64,000 nt of DNA from Hallella seregens ATCC 51272 (GTDB lineage Bacteria; Bacteroidota; Bacteroidia; Bacteroidales; Bacteroidaceae), in NCBI RefSeq assembly GCF_000518545.1, contig NZ_JADU01000006.1, positions 62,001-126,000 on the forward strand. Reading direction: 5' to 3'. A program made the translations under genes and the position numbers. Under the pieces are notes generated by a model. It saw nothing but the letters and a program-made list of their open reading frames with translations. It was not told the origin of the DNA and did no database searches. Position 1 is the first letter of the stretch, and each line of letters opens with the position of its first letter. Shown here one piece after another: positions 1 through 8,600 of this stretch.

Positions 1-1438
1 GGGTGATATACTTCCTGCCGGCACCCTCCATTTCAGAGCTCACCGCGGAAAATTCCACCACCTCCAACCCGGCTCCGTAGGCACTTTTGAGCTGGGCGGC
101 GGTCATGTCGAAGGGCAGGCACATGGTGTACCACTTGTCGCGCACGCGCACCGAGTCGACTGTAATCTTCTTGCCCAGCGTCGAGTCGGTCAGCATGAAG
201 TTCTTCCAACCGGCATAATCGCCATGAAGCCCCTCGAAATAGTCGGAGTGCTTCACGGGCAACCGGTTGCCGTCGGCGTCGAACACCCAGTGGTTCAGCT
301 CCGGATGGTTGCCGTAGGGCGAGCTGCTGTAGCCCGCCGTGCCTATCACTTTAATGTATTCGTTGGTGTAATCGTCATAGGCCTCACGCATGAAATGCAG
401 CCGTGTAACCACTTTCATGTTGCCGTCCTCGGGCGTATAGAGATCCCTGGTCACGCCCGTTTGCCCGTCGGTACAGGTGCCAGCCTGGTACTTGTAGGTG
501 ATGTTGTCGGTGAAAGCACCCTCGGCACACTTGGTGTGGTTGCCCAGCACGTAGACATCGGCCAGGTTGTAGTTGTTCTCAAAGGTGGCTGTCTCGATCT
601 GTTCCACGCCCTCGGGGATGGTGATGCTGCGCAGTTCCGCGCACTGGGCAAAGGCTTTTGTGCGGATGACGCGCAGCGAATTGGGCAGCCGTATGGCCTC
701 GATGCCGGCCCCGAGAAACGCACCCGCGCCTATCTCGGTGACGCCTTCGGGCAGCACAATGTTCTTTAAACCCGTGCAGCGGTCAAAGGCTTGGGTGCCG
801 ATGACGATGCTCGTCGAGCCGTAATGAAAGTCTACAGTCGTCAGGTTGGGGTTGCCCTGAAAGCACAGGTTGCCGATGTGGATGCTGCTGCGGGCGCCAA
901 ACACCACCTTTTTCAGCGACTTGTTGTGGAAGGCCTGCTGGGCCACGGTGAGGCCGATGGCGGCATTGTCGGGGATGACGACCTCCTCGATTTGGCACCG
1001 GGAGCCGTCGCTGAACGTGGTGGGAATGGACGATGTGGTGGCCGGATAGGTCACTTTCTTCATCGACGTGAGCCAAGCCAGGCCCCGAAGGTCGTTGTCC
1101 GACTGCAGCTCGGCCTCAGAGAGGTCAAGCTCCCGAAGCACAAAATGCTGGTAACCGCCGTAGCTCTCGCCGTAGAGGCGGTAGAGGTCGGCCTGTGTCA
1201 TGCGCACGCCGGGGGCCGTCGCAACTTTCAATTTCCGAGCCGTGAGCGCCCCCGAGGCGGCCAGGAAAGCCGTGGGCTGCGCCGCGGCATACTGTCCTGT
1301 GAACTCGGCATCCAGGTCGCCCGCCGCATTCAGCGTCAGGGTCACGGTGCCGTCGCCGGCTGTGGCAACAGCCAGCTTGGCCTGTGCAAACTGTGTCACG
1401 AGGATGCACAGCATGGCAAGCAAAGTAATTCTTCTCAT
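1..1438 (-). CDS. BspA-type leucine-rich repeat surface protein, partial (C-terminus beyond window)
   Basis: The frame is open from an ATG at 1438 to the left edge, giving at least 479 residues. It begins with a signal peptide (MRRITLLAMLCILVTQFAQA). Residues about 120-310 contain repeated units such as LKNIVLPEGVTEIGAGAF and LRSITIPEGVEQIETATF, typical of the LRR_5 (BspA / Treponema pallidum) repeat family. After residue about 330 the protein changes to a region with KWYTMCLPFDM, a segment common in secreted Prevotella proteins. Such proteins are exported and displayed on the surface, often for adhesion, and usually end in a sorting domain that is not visible here. Family assignment is firm; the ligand is unknown. 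Confidence 0.85.
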   Translation of the reverse strand, partial: MRRITLLAMLCILVTQFAQAKLAVATAGDGTVTLTLNAAGDLDAEFTGQYAAAQPTAFLAASGALTARKLKVATAPGVRMTQADLYRLYGESYGGYQHFVLRELDLSEAELQSDNDLRGLAWLTSMKKVTYPATTSSIPTTFSDGSRCQIEEVVIPDNAAIGLTVAQQAFHNKSLKKVVFGARSSIHIGNLCFQGNPNLTTVDFHYGSTSIVIGTQAFDRCTGLKNIVLPEGVTEIGAGAFLGAGIEAIRLPNSLRVIRTKAFAQCAELRSITIPEGVEQIETATFENNYNLADVYVLGNHTKCAEGAFTDNITYKYQAGTCTDGQTGVTRDLYTPEDGNMKVVTRLHFMREAYDDYTNEYIKVIGTAGYSSSPYGNHPELNHWVFDADGNRLPVKHSDYFEGLHGDYAGWKNFMLTDSTLGKKITVDSVRVRDKWYTMCLPFDMTAAQLKSAYGAGLEVVEFSAVSSEMEGAGRKYIT

Positions 1439-1528
1439 GTTTTCCTATTGATCTATATTTGTACAATGTTTCATGCCCGCCGGTCAACACGCCGGCGTTA
1501 AGAATATCTCTTCGTCTTTGGGTGGCTG

Positions 1529-1536
1529 CAAAGTTA
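1529..1536 (-). promoter_or_regulatory. Probable -7 element for the leucine-rich repeat gene
   Basis: On the minus strand this reads TAACTTTG followed by CA, matching the Bacteroidota -7 consensus TAnnTTTG. It would give a leader of about 90 nt before the start at 1438. No well-placed TTTG at -33 is visible. Confidence 0.5.
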
Positions 1537-1611
1537 CGAAGACGCGGCCGACAAGGGATTTCCAAAAAGTTAGAAAAGATTTCCTTTTCTTTAAATTCCA
1601 CGTCAAGACCC

Positions 1612-1642
1612 TTTGAACTCAAGGTCATTTTGCCTATCTTTG
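1612..1642 (+). promoter_or_regulatory. Promoter of the AraC-type regulator gene
   Basis: TTTG at 1612-1615 lies 19 nt before TATCTTTG at 1635-1642, a full match to the Bacteroidota sigma-ABfr consensus. It places the transcription start downstream of any in-frame start before 1640, so translation must begin at 1664. Confidence 0.75.
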
Positions 1643-1663
1643 CCGGCAACTTATCTACCCATC

Positions 1664-2599
1664 ATGGCTAAAGACGAAATCGAGGTGGTGCCTTTCGGCG
1701 CATTCCGCGAGCTTATGGAGCACCCGGGCCCGGTAAGCAGCGGACTGTCGTGCGCCTGCGACGACTACGGCGTGACGCTGGGCGCACCCCATTTGTTCCG
1801 TTCCGTGTTCGGTCGTTCCCACTATGTACGCATGGATTGCATGCGCATGGGCATCGTCAAGGAGGGGTTCTGCAGCCTGATGGTCAACGGCAAGACGTAC
1901 CGTTGCCAGCCCGGCGACTTGATTTATATCAATTGGGGGGGGGTATTGGGCCCTGATATATTTGCCCGAGGAGTCGTTTTCGAGGGCATGGCGGCCCGCG
2001 AAGACTATCTCCGGACTCTTTTTTCCGGCGACGTTCCTTTGCTCCTTAGCGATGCGAATTTCCACTTCCGGCTGAGCCTCAATCCCGTCGAACGGGAAGC
2101 TCTGGGGCAATATCTCCACACCCTCTACCTGCTCACTGGCGACCCGCAGACCAGTGCTTCGTGTGCGCAGCTCATCGGGTCGCTGCTGCGCTACGTCGAG
2201 CTGCTGTACAGGCGGCACACACCCGAGCAGACCAACGCCGCGACGGGCGACAGCCTGTGTCTGCTCGACCGCTTCCTCTCGCTGGTCGACCGCTATGTGG
2301 CGCGCGAGCACAAGCTCGCCTTCTACGCCTCGGAGCTGTGCACCACCCCCACCTATCTCGACACGCGCATCGTGCAAATCAGCGGCGAAACGCCCAAGGA
2401 GTGGATAGACCGGGCCCTCTCGCTCAAGGCCAAGACAGCCCTGCGCTGCTCCGCGACGCCCATCAAGACCATTGTGAACGACCTTGGTTTCCCCTCATCG
2501 AGTGCTTTCTGCAAGTTCTTCAAGCGCACGACCGGCACCACGCCCATGGCCTACCGGCGCAGCAGCCGGCTGTCCCGGCAAAGCCCCGAGCCGCGGTAA
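1664..2599 (+). CDS. AraC-family transcriptional regulator
   Basis: This 311-residue protein has an N-terminal cupin-like ligand-binding region (about 20-150) and a C-terminal double helix-turn-helix AraC domain (about 215-305). The second helix carries the family signature IVNDLGFPSSSAFCKFFKRTTGTTP. The start at 1664 (MAKDEIEV) was chosen because the promoter -7 box lies at 1635-1642. A run of nine G bases at 1935-1943 sits inside the ligand-binding region (NWGGVLG); any slippage there would shift the frame. The gene is divergent from the surface protein gene at 1438, which it might control, but that is inference. The inducer is unknown. Confidence 0.88.
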   Translation: MAKDEIEVVPFGAFRELMEHPGPVSSGLSCACDDYGVTLGAPHLFRSVFGRSHYVRMDCMRMGIVKEGFCSLMVNGKTYRCQPGDLIYINWGGVLGPDIFARGVVFEGMAAREDYLRTLFSGDVPLLLSDANFHFRLSLNPVEREALGQYLHTLYLLTGDPQTSASCAQLIGSLLRYVELLYRRHTPEQTNAATGDSLCLLDRFLSLVDRYVAREHKLAFYASELCTTPTYLDTRIVQISGETPKEWIDRALSLKAKTALRCSATPIKTIVNDLGFPSSSAFCKFFKRTTGTTPMAYRRSSRLSRQSPEPR

Positions 2600-2916
2600 A
2601 ATCGCCAAGGCACAGGGTTTTGGCATGGAATCAACGCCATTTCGTTACCCATGATACAGGATTTCCATGTAAAATCAATACCATTTCATTTTCCATGGCA
2701 CGGGGTATTGCCGTGCGTGCCGGCCTCCGTGTCGGCCCGCACGCCCGAAAGGGCGTTCACCCCCACGCCGCAACAGCCCCGCGACAACGCCGTAATCGCA
2801 ACGCGATGACGCCGCAATCGGCGGGCGACGACGGCGCAATCGCGCGACGATTGCGCCGTCATGGCGTCGCGAAAAACCGTTACCGCATGGGCCAAGCACG
2901 CATGCGGCACAAAGAG
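2600..2916. repeat. Intergenic block of degenerate 22-bp-period repeats (array A)
   Basis: No gene is seen between the convergent ends at 2599 and 2917. From 2620 the sequence repeats every 22 bp: units at 2620, 2642, 2664 and 2686 form two related 44-bp pairs (shared words ATCAAYRCCATTTC). A second series at 2781, 2803, 2825 and 2847 shares the core GCGAYNACGCCGYAAWCGC. Between the two lies a two-hairpin element (2717-2756). Confidence 0.75.
2717..2756. repeat. Two-hairpin element, copy 1
   Basis: The first hairpin pairs GTGCCGGCC (2717-2725) with GGCCCGCAC (2734-2742), with one C-C mismatch. The second pairs ACGCCC (2741-2746) with GGGCGT (2751-2756) around a GAAA loop. A related element stands at 58489-58530, where the second stem is ACGCTT/AAGCGT, a compensatory change of two base pairs. 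Confidence 0.55.
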
Positions 2917-3963
2917 CTACCGCCCCAACAGGCGGCGCAGCGAGAAATAAAGCTCTTCCTCAAGCCGGAAGAGACACCACGACAACGAGTCGGCAGCACG
3001 GCCGGCAGCCCCCCTTTCGTCCTGCAGCCCTGGCCCGGAGGCCCACCGCAGGGGCGCATAGCCGAACTTGCAGCGCAGCCGAGGCCGCAGCCGCCACGTC
3101 TCGATGCCGGCCCACGCCTCGCGAATCTGCCGCAGACCGCGGGCCGCAGCCGCGGCCCCGAGCCGGCGGCGGTGGCGGTGGTAGAACCAGTAGAGGTCCA
3201 CCACATTGAGCCAACGGTGGTTCTCGTAGATGGAGAGCAGCTCGGACGGCACGCCCAACTGCCGCAGCTGCCGCGCCATGCTGAGGTTGGCCGCCAGATA
3301 GTCGAACCGCCGCGGGCTCACCTGGTGGGACACCGAAGCGGCGTGCTGCCGATAGAAATAGGTGCCACTGCAGAGCCGCACCTCGCGCGAGGCCAGATAG
3401 TGAAGCCGCGTGGTGTTGTCGTCGCTGAAAGCATGGGCCGACTCGTCGTAGGGATAGCGGCGGTGAATGTCGGTGCGAACCATGTAAACGCCGTGGATGG
3501 CCCAGGTGAGCGACCGCTCGAAGGCCTCCCGACCGGTGAGCACTCGGAAAGGCTGCATGGGGTATTCCTCCTGACGCGAGGGGCTGTAATAATATAAGGT
3601 GTGGAAGAGCACGCAGTCGGTGAGCGGATGGCGGTCGAACACGGCCACGGCGCGGGCCAGGCAGTCGACGGCCATCCAGTCGTCGCTGTCCAGAAAACAC
3701 ACCAGCCGCCCCCGGGCCCGCCGCAGCCCGATGTTGCGTGCGCGCGCCTGTCCGCCGTTGTCGTCGAGGTGCACCACCTCGATGCGCGCGTCGCGACGGG
3801 CATAGTCGTCGAGGATGGCGGGGGAGCCGTCAGTCGAGGCGTCGTCCACGCACACCACCTGCACGCCCGCCAGCGTCTGCGCCAGCAGCGAGTCAAGGCA
3901 CTGGGGCAGGTAGGTCGCCGTGTTGTAAACGGCCACGAGCACGGTTACCTGGCAGGGGGTCAT
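2917..3963 (-). CDS. Family 2 glycosyltransferase
   Basis: This 348-residue GT-A enzyme starts at an ATG whose last bases overlap the flippase stop (ATGA, 3960-3963), so the two genes are translationally coupled. The N-terminus VTVLVAVYNTATYLPQCLDS, the nucleotide-binding VCVDDASTDGS (about 35-45) and the metal-binding LDSDDW (about 92-97) are typical of GT2 enzymes. It presumably transfers a sugar to a lipid-linked saccharide on the cytoplasmic face of the inner membrane, which the neighbouring Wzx-type protein then flips. A longer frame running upstream to 4851 reads through the flippase gene and was discarded. Sugar donor and acceptor cannot be told. Confidence 0.88.
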   Translation of the reverse strand: MTPCQVTVLVAVYNTATYLPQCLDSLLAQTLAGVQVVCVDDASTDGSPAILDDYARRDARIEVVHLDDNGGQARARNIGLRRARGRLVCFLDSDDWMAVDCLARAVAVFDRHPLTDCVLFHTLYYYSPSRQEEYPMQPFRVLTGREAFERSLTWAIHGVYMVRTDIHRRYPYDESAHAFSDDNTTRLHYLASREVRLCSGTYFYRQHAASVSHQVSPRRFDYLAANLSMARQLRQLGVPSELLSIYENHRWLNVVDLYWFYHRHRRRLGAAAAARGLRQIREAWAGIETWRLRPRLRCKFGYAPLRWASGPGLQDERGAAGRAADSLSWCLFRLEEELYFSLRRLLGR

Positions 3964-5444
3964 CGGCGGCGGATTTTGCGCATGAGGGCCGCCCAGAGGT
4001 TGGCTTTGCCATGCAGAATCTTGACCGAAACGGCCAGCGACATCCCGCCGAGCAGCAGCCCCGCTGCCCAGTAGGCCGGCCCGTGCACGAAGAGCGTTAC
4101 GCCGTAGGCCGCCACGCCGAGCGGAATTTGCAGCAGCGCGTAGCGGCGTACCGACGGCGCCACGCGGTAGCCGTAGCGTCCGTGGGCGTAGCCGTAGACC
4201 ACGGCCAGGTTGAGCACGCCGGCTGCCACCAGCCCCGCGCCCGTGCCCACGAGGCCCAGCCAGCGGTAGCCCACGATGACGAGCACGACGAAAGCCACGT
4301 CGTAGACCGCCTCGAGCAGCAGGTAGCTGCGCGAGTCGCTGCGCGAAAGCGCGATGTATTCCACGGGCAATGTCATGGCACGCAGGTACATGGCCAGCAC
4401 CGTCAGCTGCACCATGCCCAGCACCGGCATGAACTTGCCGCTGTAGAGCAGGGGCAGCAATACGGGCAGGGCCACCATGAAAAACACCAGCATGGGCGAG
4501 ACGAGCAGCAGGAGCACCTCGGTCTGGTGGTTCACCATCTCGTTGAGCCGCGGCCCGCAGTGGGCGATGCCCGAGAGCCGGGGGAAGTAGTCGGTCTCCA
4601 TAGCCGAGAAAACCATGCCGGCATAGGTCATCGTCATGACGAAGCCGGCATTGTAGAGCCCCACGACGGCGAGGTCGCCCGTGGTGTTCAGATACGACCG
4701 CACCAGAAACTCGGCCCCGCTGCCCAGCACGCCGGCCGCCACGAAGGCCAGTCCCAGCGACACCATGCTCCCCCCCTCGCGCAGACGGCTGCGCGAGAAT
4801 CGGAACGCCGGGCGGCACAGCCGGTAGGAGCATGCCACCGTGGCCACGCACTGAATGAGGGCCAGCAGCACCAGCGAGGGCACGATGCCGGCCTGCCCGA
4901 AGAAGTAGTAGATGGGGACGGAACAGAGCAGAGCCAGCACGATGTTACACACGGAGACGGCGGCAAGAGCCCGCAATTGGCGCATGCCCTTGAGGATGGC
5001 GGCCTCCCCGCCCGTGACAGCCAGCAGACCCACAACGGGCGAGAGCAGCACGAAGTGGAGCGTGTGGTCGCCCCAGTCGAAGGTCCAGCGGTCGAGAAGC
5101 GGGCTGAACAAGATGCAGACCGCCATGCCGAGCAGGGCCGTGAGCAGCTCCCACAGCCTGACCAGACCCACGGCACGCTGCACGCGCAGCGGCGAGCCGG
5201 AGTCGAAGGCCTCGGAGACATTCTTCACGGCACTCATCGGAAGACCCAGGTTGGTGGAGTCGGACACGAGCTTGATGGTGGAGTTGAAGAGCGAGACAAG
5301 GCCCATACCGTCGGGTCCCAGTATCATGGCCACCAGCTTGGTACGCACCACACTGACCAGAATATTGAGCCCTTGCACGCCGCCGAAGAGGCTCGTGTAC
5401 TTCAGAATGTGCGAATACGAATCGCCCTTCTCCCGTTTTTCCAT
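3960..5444 (-). CDS. Wzx-type O-antigen / polysaccharide flippase
   Basis: The 494-residue protein is mostly hydrophobic, with about 12-14 membrane segments. It belongs to the MOP (multidrug/oligosaccharidyl-lipid/polysaccharide) exporter superfamily, closest in look to WzxE-like O-antigen translocases (N-terminal YTSLFGGVQGLNILVSVVRTK and GPDGMGLVSLFNS). It would move undecaprenyl-linked repeat units to the periplasm. It is the first gene of a two-gene unit with the glycosyltransferase below it and is divergent from three further glycosyltransferase genes. No polymerase (Wzy) is visible in the window. Confidence 0.88.
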   Translation of the reverse strand: MEKREKGDSYSHILKYTSLFGGVQGLNILVSVVRTKLVAMILGPDGMGLVSLFNSTIKLVSDSTNLGLPMSAVKNVSEAFDSGSPLRVQRAVGLVRLWELLTALLGMAVCILFSPLLDRWTFDWGDHTLHFVLLSPVVGLLAVTGGEAAILKGMRQLRALAAVSVCNIVLALLCSVPIYYFFGQAGIVPSLVLLALIQCVATVACSYRLCRPAFRFSRSRLREGGSMVSLGLAFVAAGVLGSGAEFLVRSYLNTTGDLAVVGLYNAGFVMTMTYAGMVFSAMETDYFPRLSGIAHCGPRLNEMVNHQTEVLLLLVSPMLVFFMVALPVLLPLLYSGKFMPVLGMVQLTVLAMYLRAMTLPVEYIALSRSDSRSYLLLEAVYDVAFVVLVIVGYRWLGLVGTGAGLVAAGVLNLAVVYGYAHGRYGYRVAPSVRRYALLQIPLGVAAYGVTLFVHGPAYWAAGLLLGGMSLAVSVKILHGKANLWAALMRKIRRR

Positions 5445-5475
5445 CCTATTTTAAACGAAAAAGGCAAAGTTTTAT

Positions 5476-5483
5476 TATCTTTG
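5476..5483 (+). promoter_or_regulatory. Probable -7 element of the glycosyltransferase operon
   Basis: TATCTTTG, followed by CA, lies only 4 nt before the ATG at 5488, so the mRNA would be nearly leaderless or begin at the start codon. A weak TTAA rather than TTTG stands at the -33 position. Confidence 0.55.
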
Positions 5484-5487
5484 CAGC

Positions 5488-6408
5488 ATGAAACTCAGCA
5501 TTGTCATCCCCGTCTTTCAGGCGGCCGCCACACTGCCGCGCTGCCTCGAAAGCATCATCGGCCAGTCGTACCGCAACTGGCAGCTCATCCTCGTCGACGA
5601 CGCTTCGACCGACGGCAGCCGCAAGCTCTGCGATAAATATGCCGCCAAGGACGCCCGCATACAAGCCATTCACCTCAAGAAAAACAGCGGTCTCAGCGCG
5701 GCGCGCAATGCCGGACTGGCCAAGGCCCGGGGCGAATACCTGACGTTTGTCGACGCCGATGACTTCCTGGGCGAGGACACGCTGGCCCTGCTCATGGAGA
5801 TACTGGGCGTGCATCCCGACTACGACCTGCTGGAATACCCCATCTATGAGCACTACGGCGGCCCCGGCCAGCGCATGCTGCGGCTGCGCCGCGCCGAGTA
5901 CACCGACATGCGGGCCTACTGGCTTCGGGGCGAGGCCTACCGTCACAGCTACGCCTGCAACAAGGTGTACCGCCGCGAACTGTTCGACGGCGTGCAGTTC
6001 CCCGTGGGCCGCACGTTCGAGGATGTGGCCACGCTGCCCCAGGTGCTGCGCAAGTGCCGGCTCGTGGCCACCACCGACACGGGCCTCTATTACTACACCT
6101 ACAACCCCACAACCATCACCCGCCGCGCCACCGGCAAGGACTACGGCTGGCTGCTCGAGGCCCATCTGCGGGCCATCCGCACGCTGCGGCTGCGCGCCAC
6201 CAAGGCCCCGGTGTGGAACGATTACTACGCTGCGCTGGTCAATATCCAACTTGACGTGATGGAGCGCACCGGCCGCAAGCCCATCCTGAACCCGCGCCTC
6301 AACCTGCAACCCACGCGTCTGAAGACCCGCGTGCTGAAGCTCACGGGCTTCGGCCCGCTGGCCCAGGCCTCGCGACTCTTCCACCGGCTGCACAGGCGCA
6401 AGGACTGA
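5488..6408 (+). CDS. Family 2 glycosyltransferase
   Basis: This 306-residue GT-A enzyme opens directly with the family motif MKLSIVIPVFQAAATLPRCL. It has LVDDASTDGSRKLCDKYA (about 36-53), the NSGLSAARNAGLAKARGEYL segment and the DXD-type VDADDF (about 88-93), then HSYACNKVYRRELF in the acceptor half. It is the first of three tightly spaced plus-strand glycosyltransferase genes (gaps of 23 and 18 nt), almost certainly one operon for a surface glycan, divergent from the flippase. Because the promoter -7 box ends at 5483, the start at 5488 implies an extremely short leader. Its sugar specificity is unknown. Confidence 0.88.
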   Translation: MKLSIVIPVFQAAATLPRCLESIIGQSYRNWQLILVDDASTDGSRKLCDKYAAKDARIQAIHLKKNSGLSAARNAGLAKARGEYLTFVDADDFLGEDTLALLMEILGVHPDYDLLEYPIYEHYGGPGQRMLRLRRAEYTDMRAYWLRGEAYRHSYACNKVYRRELFDGVQFPVGRTFEDVATLPQVLRKCRLVATTDTGLYYYTYNPTTITRRATGKDYGWLLEAHLRAIRTLRLRATKAPVWNDYYAALVNIQLDVMERTGRKPILNPRLNLQPTRLKTRVLKLTGFGPLAQASRLFHRLHRRKD

Positions 6409-6431
6409 ACTGCCCTGCGCCACCCGCCCTC

Positions 6432-7400
6432 ATGCCCACAACGCCCATGGAACCCATTGCCCCGAAGCCGCTCGTCAGCTTCATCATCACCGCCTGCGAC
6501 CTGCCCGCCGAGATGCTCTGCACCTGCGTGGACAGCATCCTGAAACTCTCGCTCAACCGCGACGAGCGCGAGATCATCGTCGTGGACGACGGCTCCAAAC
6601 GGCCCGCCATCGACGACCTGCAGGGCTGTTGGGACGAGCTGACCTACCTGCGGCAAGCCAACCAGGGTCTCTCGGCCGCCCGCAACCACGGTCTGCAATG
6701 CGCCACGGGCGCCTACGTGCAGTTTGTCGACGGCGACGACTACCTGCTTCCCGCGCCCTACGAGCACTGTCTCGACATAGCCCGCTACCAGAATCCCGAC
6801 GTGGTGATGTTTCTCGAAACGGAGAAAGCCCACCCGGAGACGCCGTTCCTCTACGACGGGCCGGTGAGCGGCGCGGCCTATATGCACCAGAACAATCTAC
6901 GCTCGTCGGCCTGCGGCTACCTCTTCCGCCGGGCCATCCTGGGCTCGCTGCGCTTCACGCCGGGCCTGTTGCACGAGGACGAGGAGTTCACGCCCCTGCT
7001 GTTGCTGCGGGCCGAACGCGTGTTTTCCACACCGGCCGAGGCCTACTTCTACCGGCGGCGCGAGGCGTCGATCATGAGCCGGACGGACCATCGCCACATC
7101 GCCCGCCGTCTCAGCGACATCACCGACATCATCCTCCACTTGCAGGACGTGGCCCAACACGCGCCCGAAATAGACCGCGTGGCCCTGAACCGCCGCATCG
7201 CCCAGCTCTCGATGGACTATCTCTACAACACCATCCGCCTCACCCACAGCCGCCACCAGCTGGCCGAGGCCATCGGGAAACTGCGCCGGCACGGCCTCTT
7301 TCCCCTGCCCGATAAGGCCTATACGCGCAAGTACACGCTGTTTCGCCGGCTCGTCGGCACGCGCATGGGCCGGCAGCTACTGCTGCTCACCATCAGATAA
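6432..7400 (+). CDS. Family 2 glycosyltransferase
   Basis: This is a 322-residue GT-A enzyme. LVSFIITACDLPAEML begins the Rossmann half, IIVVDDGSKRP binds the nucleotide and FVDGDDYLLP is the metal motif (about 100-106). NQGLSAARNHGLQCATGAYV is conserved with the gene upstream. The second half (RREASIMSRTDHRHIARRLSDI) is typical of bacterial polysaccharide glycosyltransferases. The start at 6432 could instead be the Met at 6447, five codons later; neither has a clear ribosome-binding site, as is usual in Bacteroidota. It is the second gene of the operon beginning at 5488. Confidence 0.86.
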   Translation: MPTTPMEPIAPKPLVSFIITACDLPAEMLCTCVDSILKLSLNRDEREIIVVDDGSKRPAIDDLQGCWDELTYLRQANQGLSAARNHGLQCATGAYVQFVDGDDYLLPAPYEHCLDIARYQNPDVVMFLETEKAHPETPFLYDGPVSGAAYMHQNNLRSSACGYLFRRAILGSLRFTPGLLHEDEEFTPLLLLRAERVFSTPAEAYFYRRREASIMSRTDHRHIARRLSDITDIILHLQDVAQHAPEIDRVALNRRIAQLSMDYLYNTIRLTHSRHQLAEAIGKLRRHGLFPLPDKAYTRKYTLFRRLVGTRMGRQLLLLTIR

Positions 7401-7418
7401 CCGCCGCCTCCACCCACG

Positions 7419-8540
7419 ATGAAGATACTGCTCCTCGGCGAATACAGCAACGTGCACGCCACGCTGGCCCGCGGCCTACGCCGGCTGGGCCACAAGGTGA
7501 CGGTGGCCAGCAACGGCGATTTCTGGAAAGACTATCCGCGAGACATCGACCTGGCCCGCCCCTCGGGCCGCTGGGGCGGCGTGCGGCTCGCGGCGCGGCT
7601 TGCGGCACGGCTGCCCCGGATGCGGGGTTACGACGTGGTGCAGCTCATCAATCCCATGTTTGCCGAGCTGCAGGCGGCCCGGCTGCGCCCCGTCTACCGC
7701 TGGTTGCGGCGGCACAACGGCCGCGTGGTGCTGGGTGCCTTCGGCATGGACTACTACTGGGTGCACGAGAACCTGACGCGGCGGCCGCTGCGTTACAGCG
7801 ACTTCAACCTGGGCGACACGCTGCGCCACGACGCGGCGGCTGAGAAAGAAAAACACGACTGGCTCGGCACCGACAAGGAGCGGCTCAACCGCATGATGGC
7901 CCTCGACAGCGACGCCATCGTGGCCGGACTCTACGAATACTGGGCGTGCTACGCGCCCCTCTTCCCCGGGAAGACGCGCTTCATCCCCTATCCCATCGAC
8001 ATGACCGGCCGCCCCGAGCCCGGCCCGCGGCCCAAGGACGCGCCGGTAAGGCTGTTCATCGGCATCAGCCGCGGCCGCAGCGCCTACAAGGGCACCGACG
8101 TGATGCTGGCCGCGGCACGCGCCGTCGAGGCCCGCTACCCCGGGCGCACGCAGCTGCGCGTGGCCGAGGGTGTGCCCTTTGCCCGGTACGTAGAGCTGAT
8201 GGACGGGGCCGACGCCATCCTCGACCAGCTCTACAGCTACACGCCCTCCATGAACCCCTTGGAGGCCATGAGCCGCGGCATCATCTGCGTGGGAGGCGGC
8301 GAACCCGAGAACTACGACATCCTGAACGAGCACGAACTACGCCCCATCATCAACGTGCAGCCCAGCTACGACAGCGTGTACCGCGAGCTCGAAGCCCTCG
8401 TGCTCCACCCCGAACGCATCGACCGGCTGCGCCGACAGAGCTGGGCCTACGTGGCCCGGCACCACGACCACCTGAAAGTGGCCCGCCAATACGAGGAACT
8501 CTACCGCCAAATCAGCGAAAAAGATGGGAATTTAAAATAG
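7419..8540 (+). CDS. GT4-like glycosyltransferase
   Basis: This 373-residue protein has a GT-B layout. MKILLLGEYSNVHATLARGLRRLGHKV begins the N-terminal Rossmann domain, and RLFIGISRGRSAYKGTDVMLAAARAVEARYP begins the C-terminal one. The donor-binding region ends with SYTPSMNPLEAMSRGIICVGGGEPEN, where the E of PLEAMSRG corresponds to the conserved E of the GT4 EX7E motif. It would add a sugar from a nucleotide donor to the growing glycan. It is the last of the three-gene operon; its function in this cluster is inferred from context. Confidence 0.82.
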   Translation: MKILLLGEYSNVHATLARGLRRLGHKVTVASNGDFWKDYPRDIDLARPSGRWGGVRLAARLAARLPRMRGYDVVQLINPMFAELQAARLRPVYRWLRRHNGRVVLGAFGMDYYWVHENLTRRPLRYSDFNLGDTLRHDAAAEKEKHDWLGTDKERLNRMMALDSDAIVAGLYEYWACYAPLFPGKTRFIPYPIDMTGRPEPGPRPKDAPVRLFIGISRGRSAYKGTDVMLAAARAVEARYPGRTQLRVAEGVPFARYVELMDGADAILDQLYSYTPSMNPLEAMSRGIICVGGGEPENYDILNEHELRPIINVQPSYDSVYRELEALVLHPERIDRLRRQSWAYVARHHDHLKVARQYEELYRQISEKDGNLK

Positions 8541-8547
8541 AGATTCG

Positions 8548-8578
8548 CTTGCAAATTACAAATTAATCACTACTTTTG
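8548..8578 (+). promoter_or_regulatory. Promoter of the acidic protein gene
   Basis: CTTG at 8548-8551 lies 19 nt before TACTTTTG at 8571-8578, close to the Bacteroidota consensus. It would give a leader of about 20 nt before the start at 8601. Confidence 0.6.
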
Positions 8579-8600
8579 CACCACATAACGCATATCCAAA

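Noticed and set aside
1613..1663. An earlier in-frame start for the AraC-type regulator
   Set aside because: It overlaps the promoter -33 and -7 elements, so it would not be on the mRNA.
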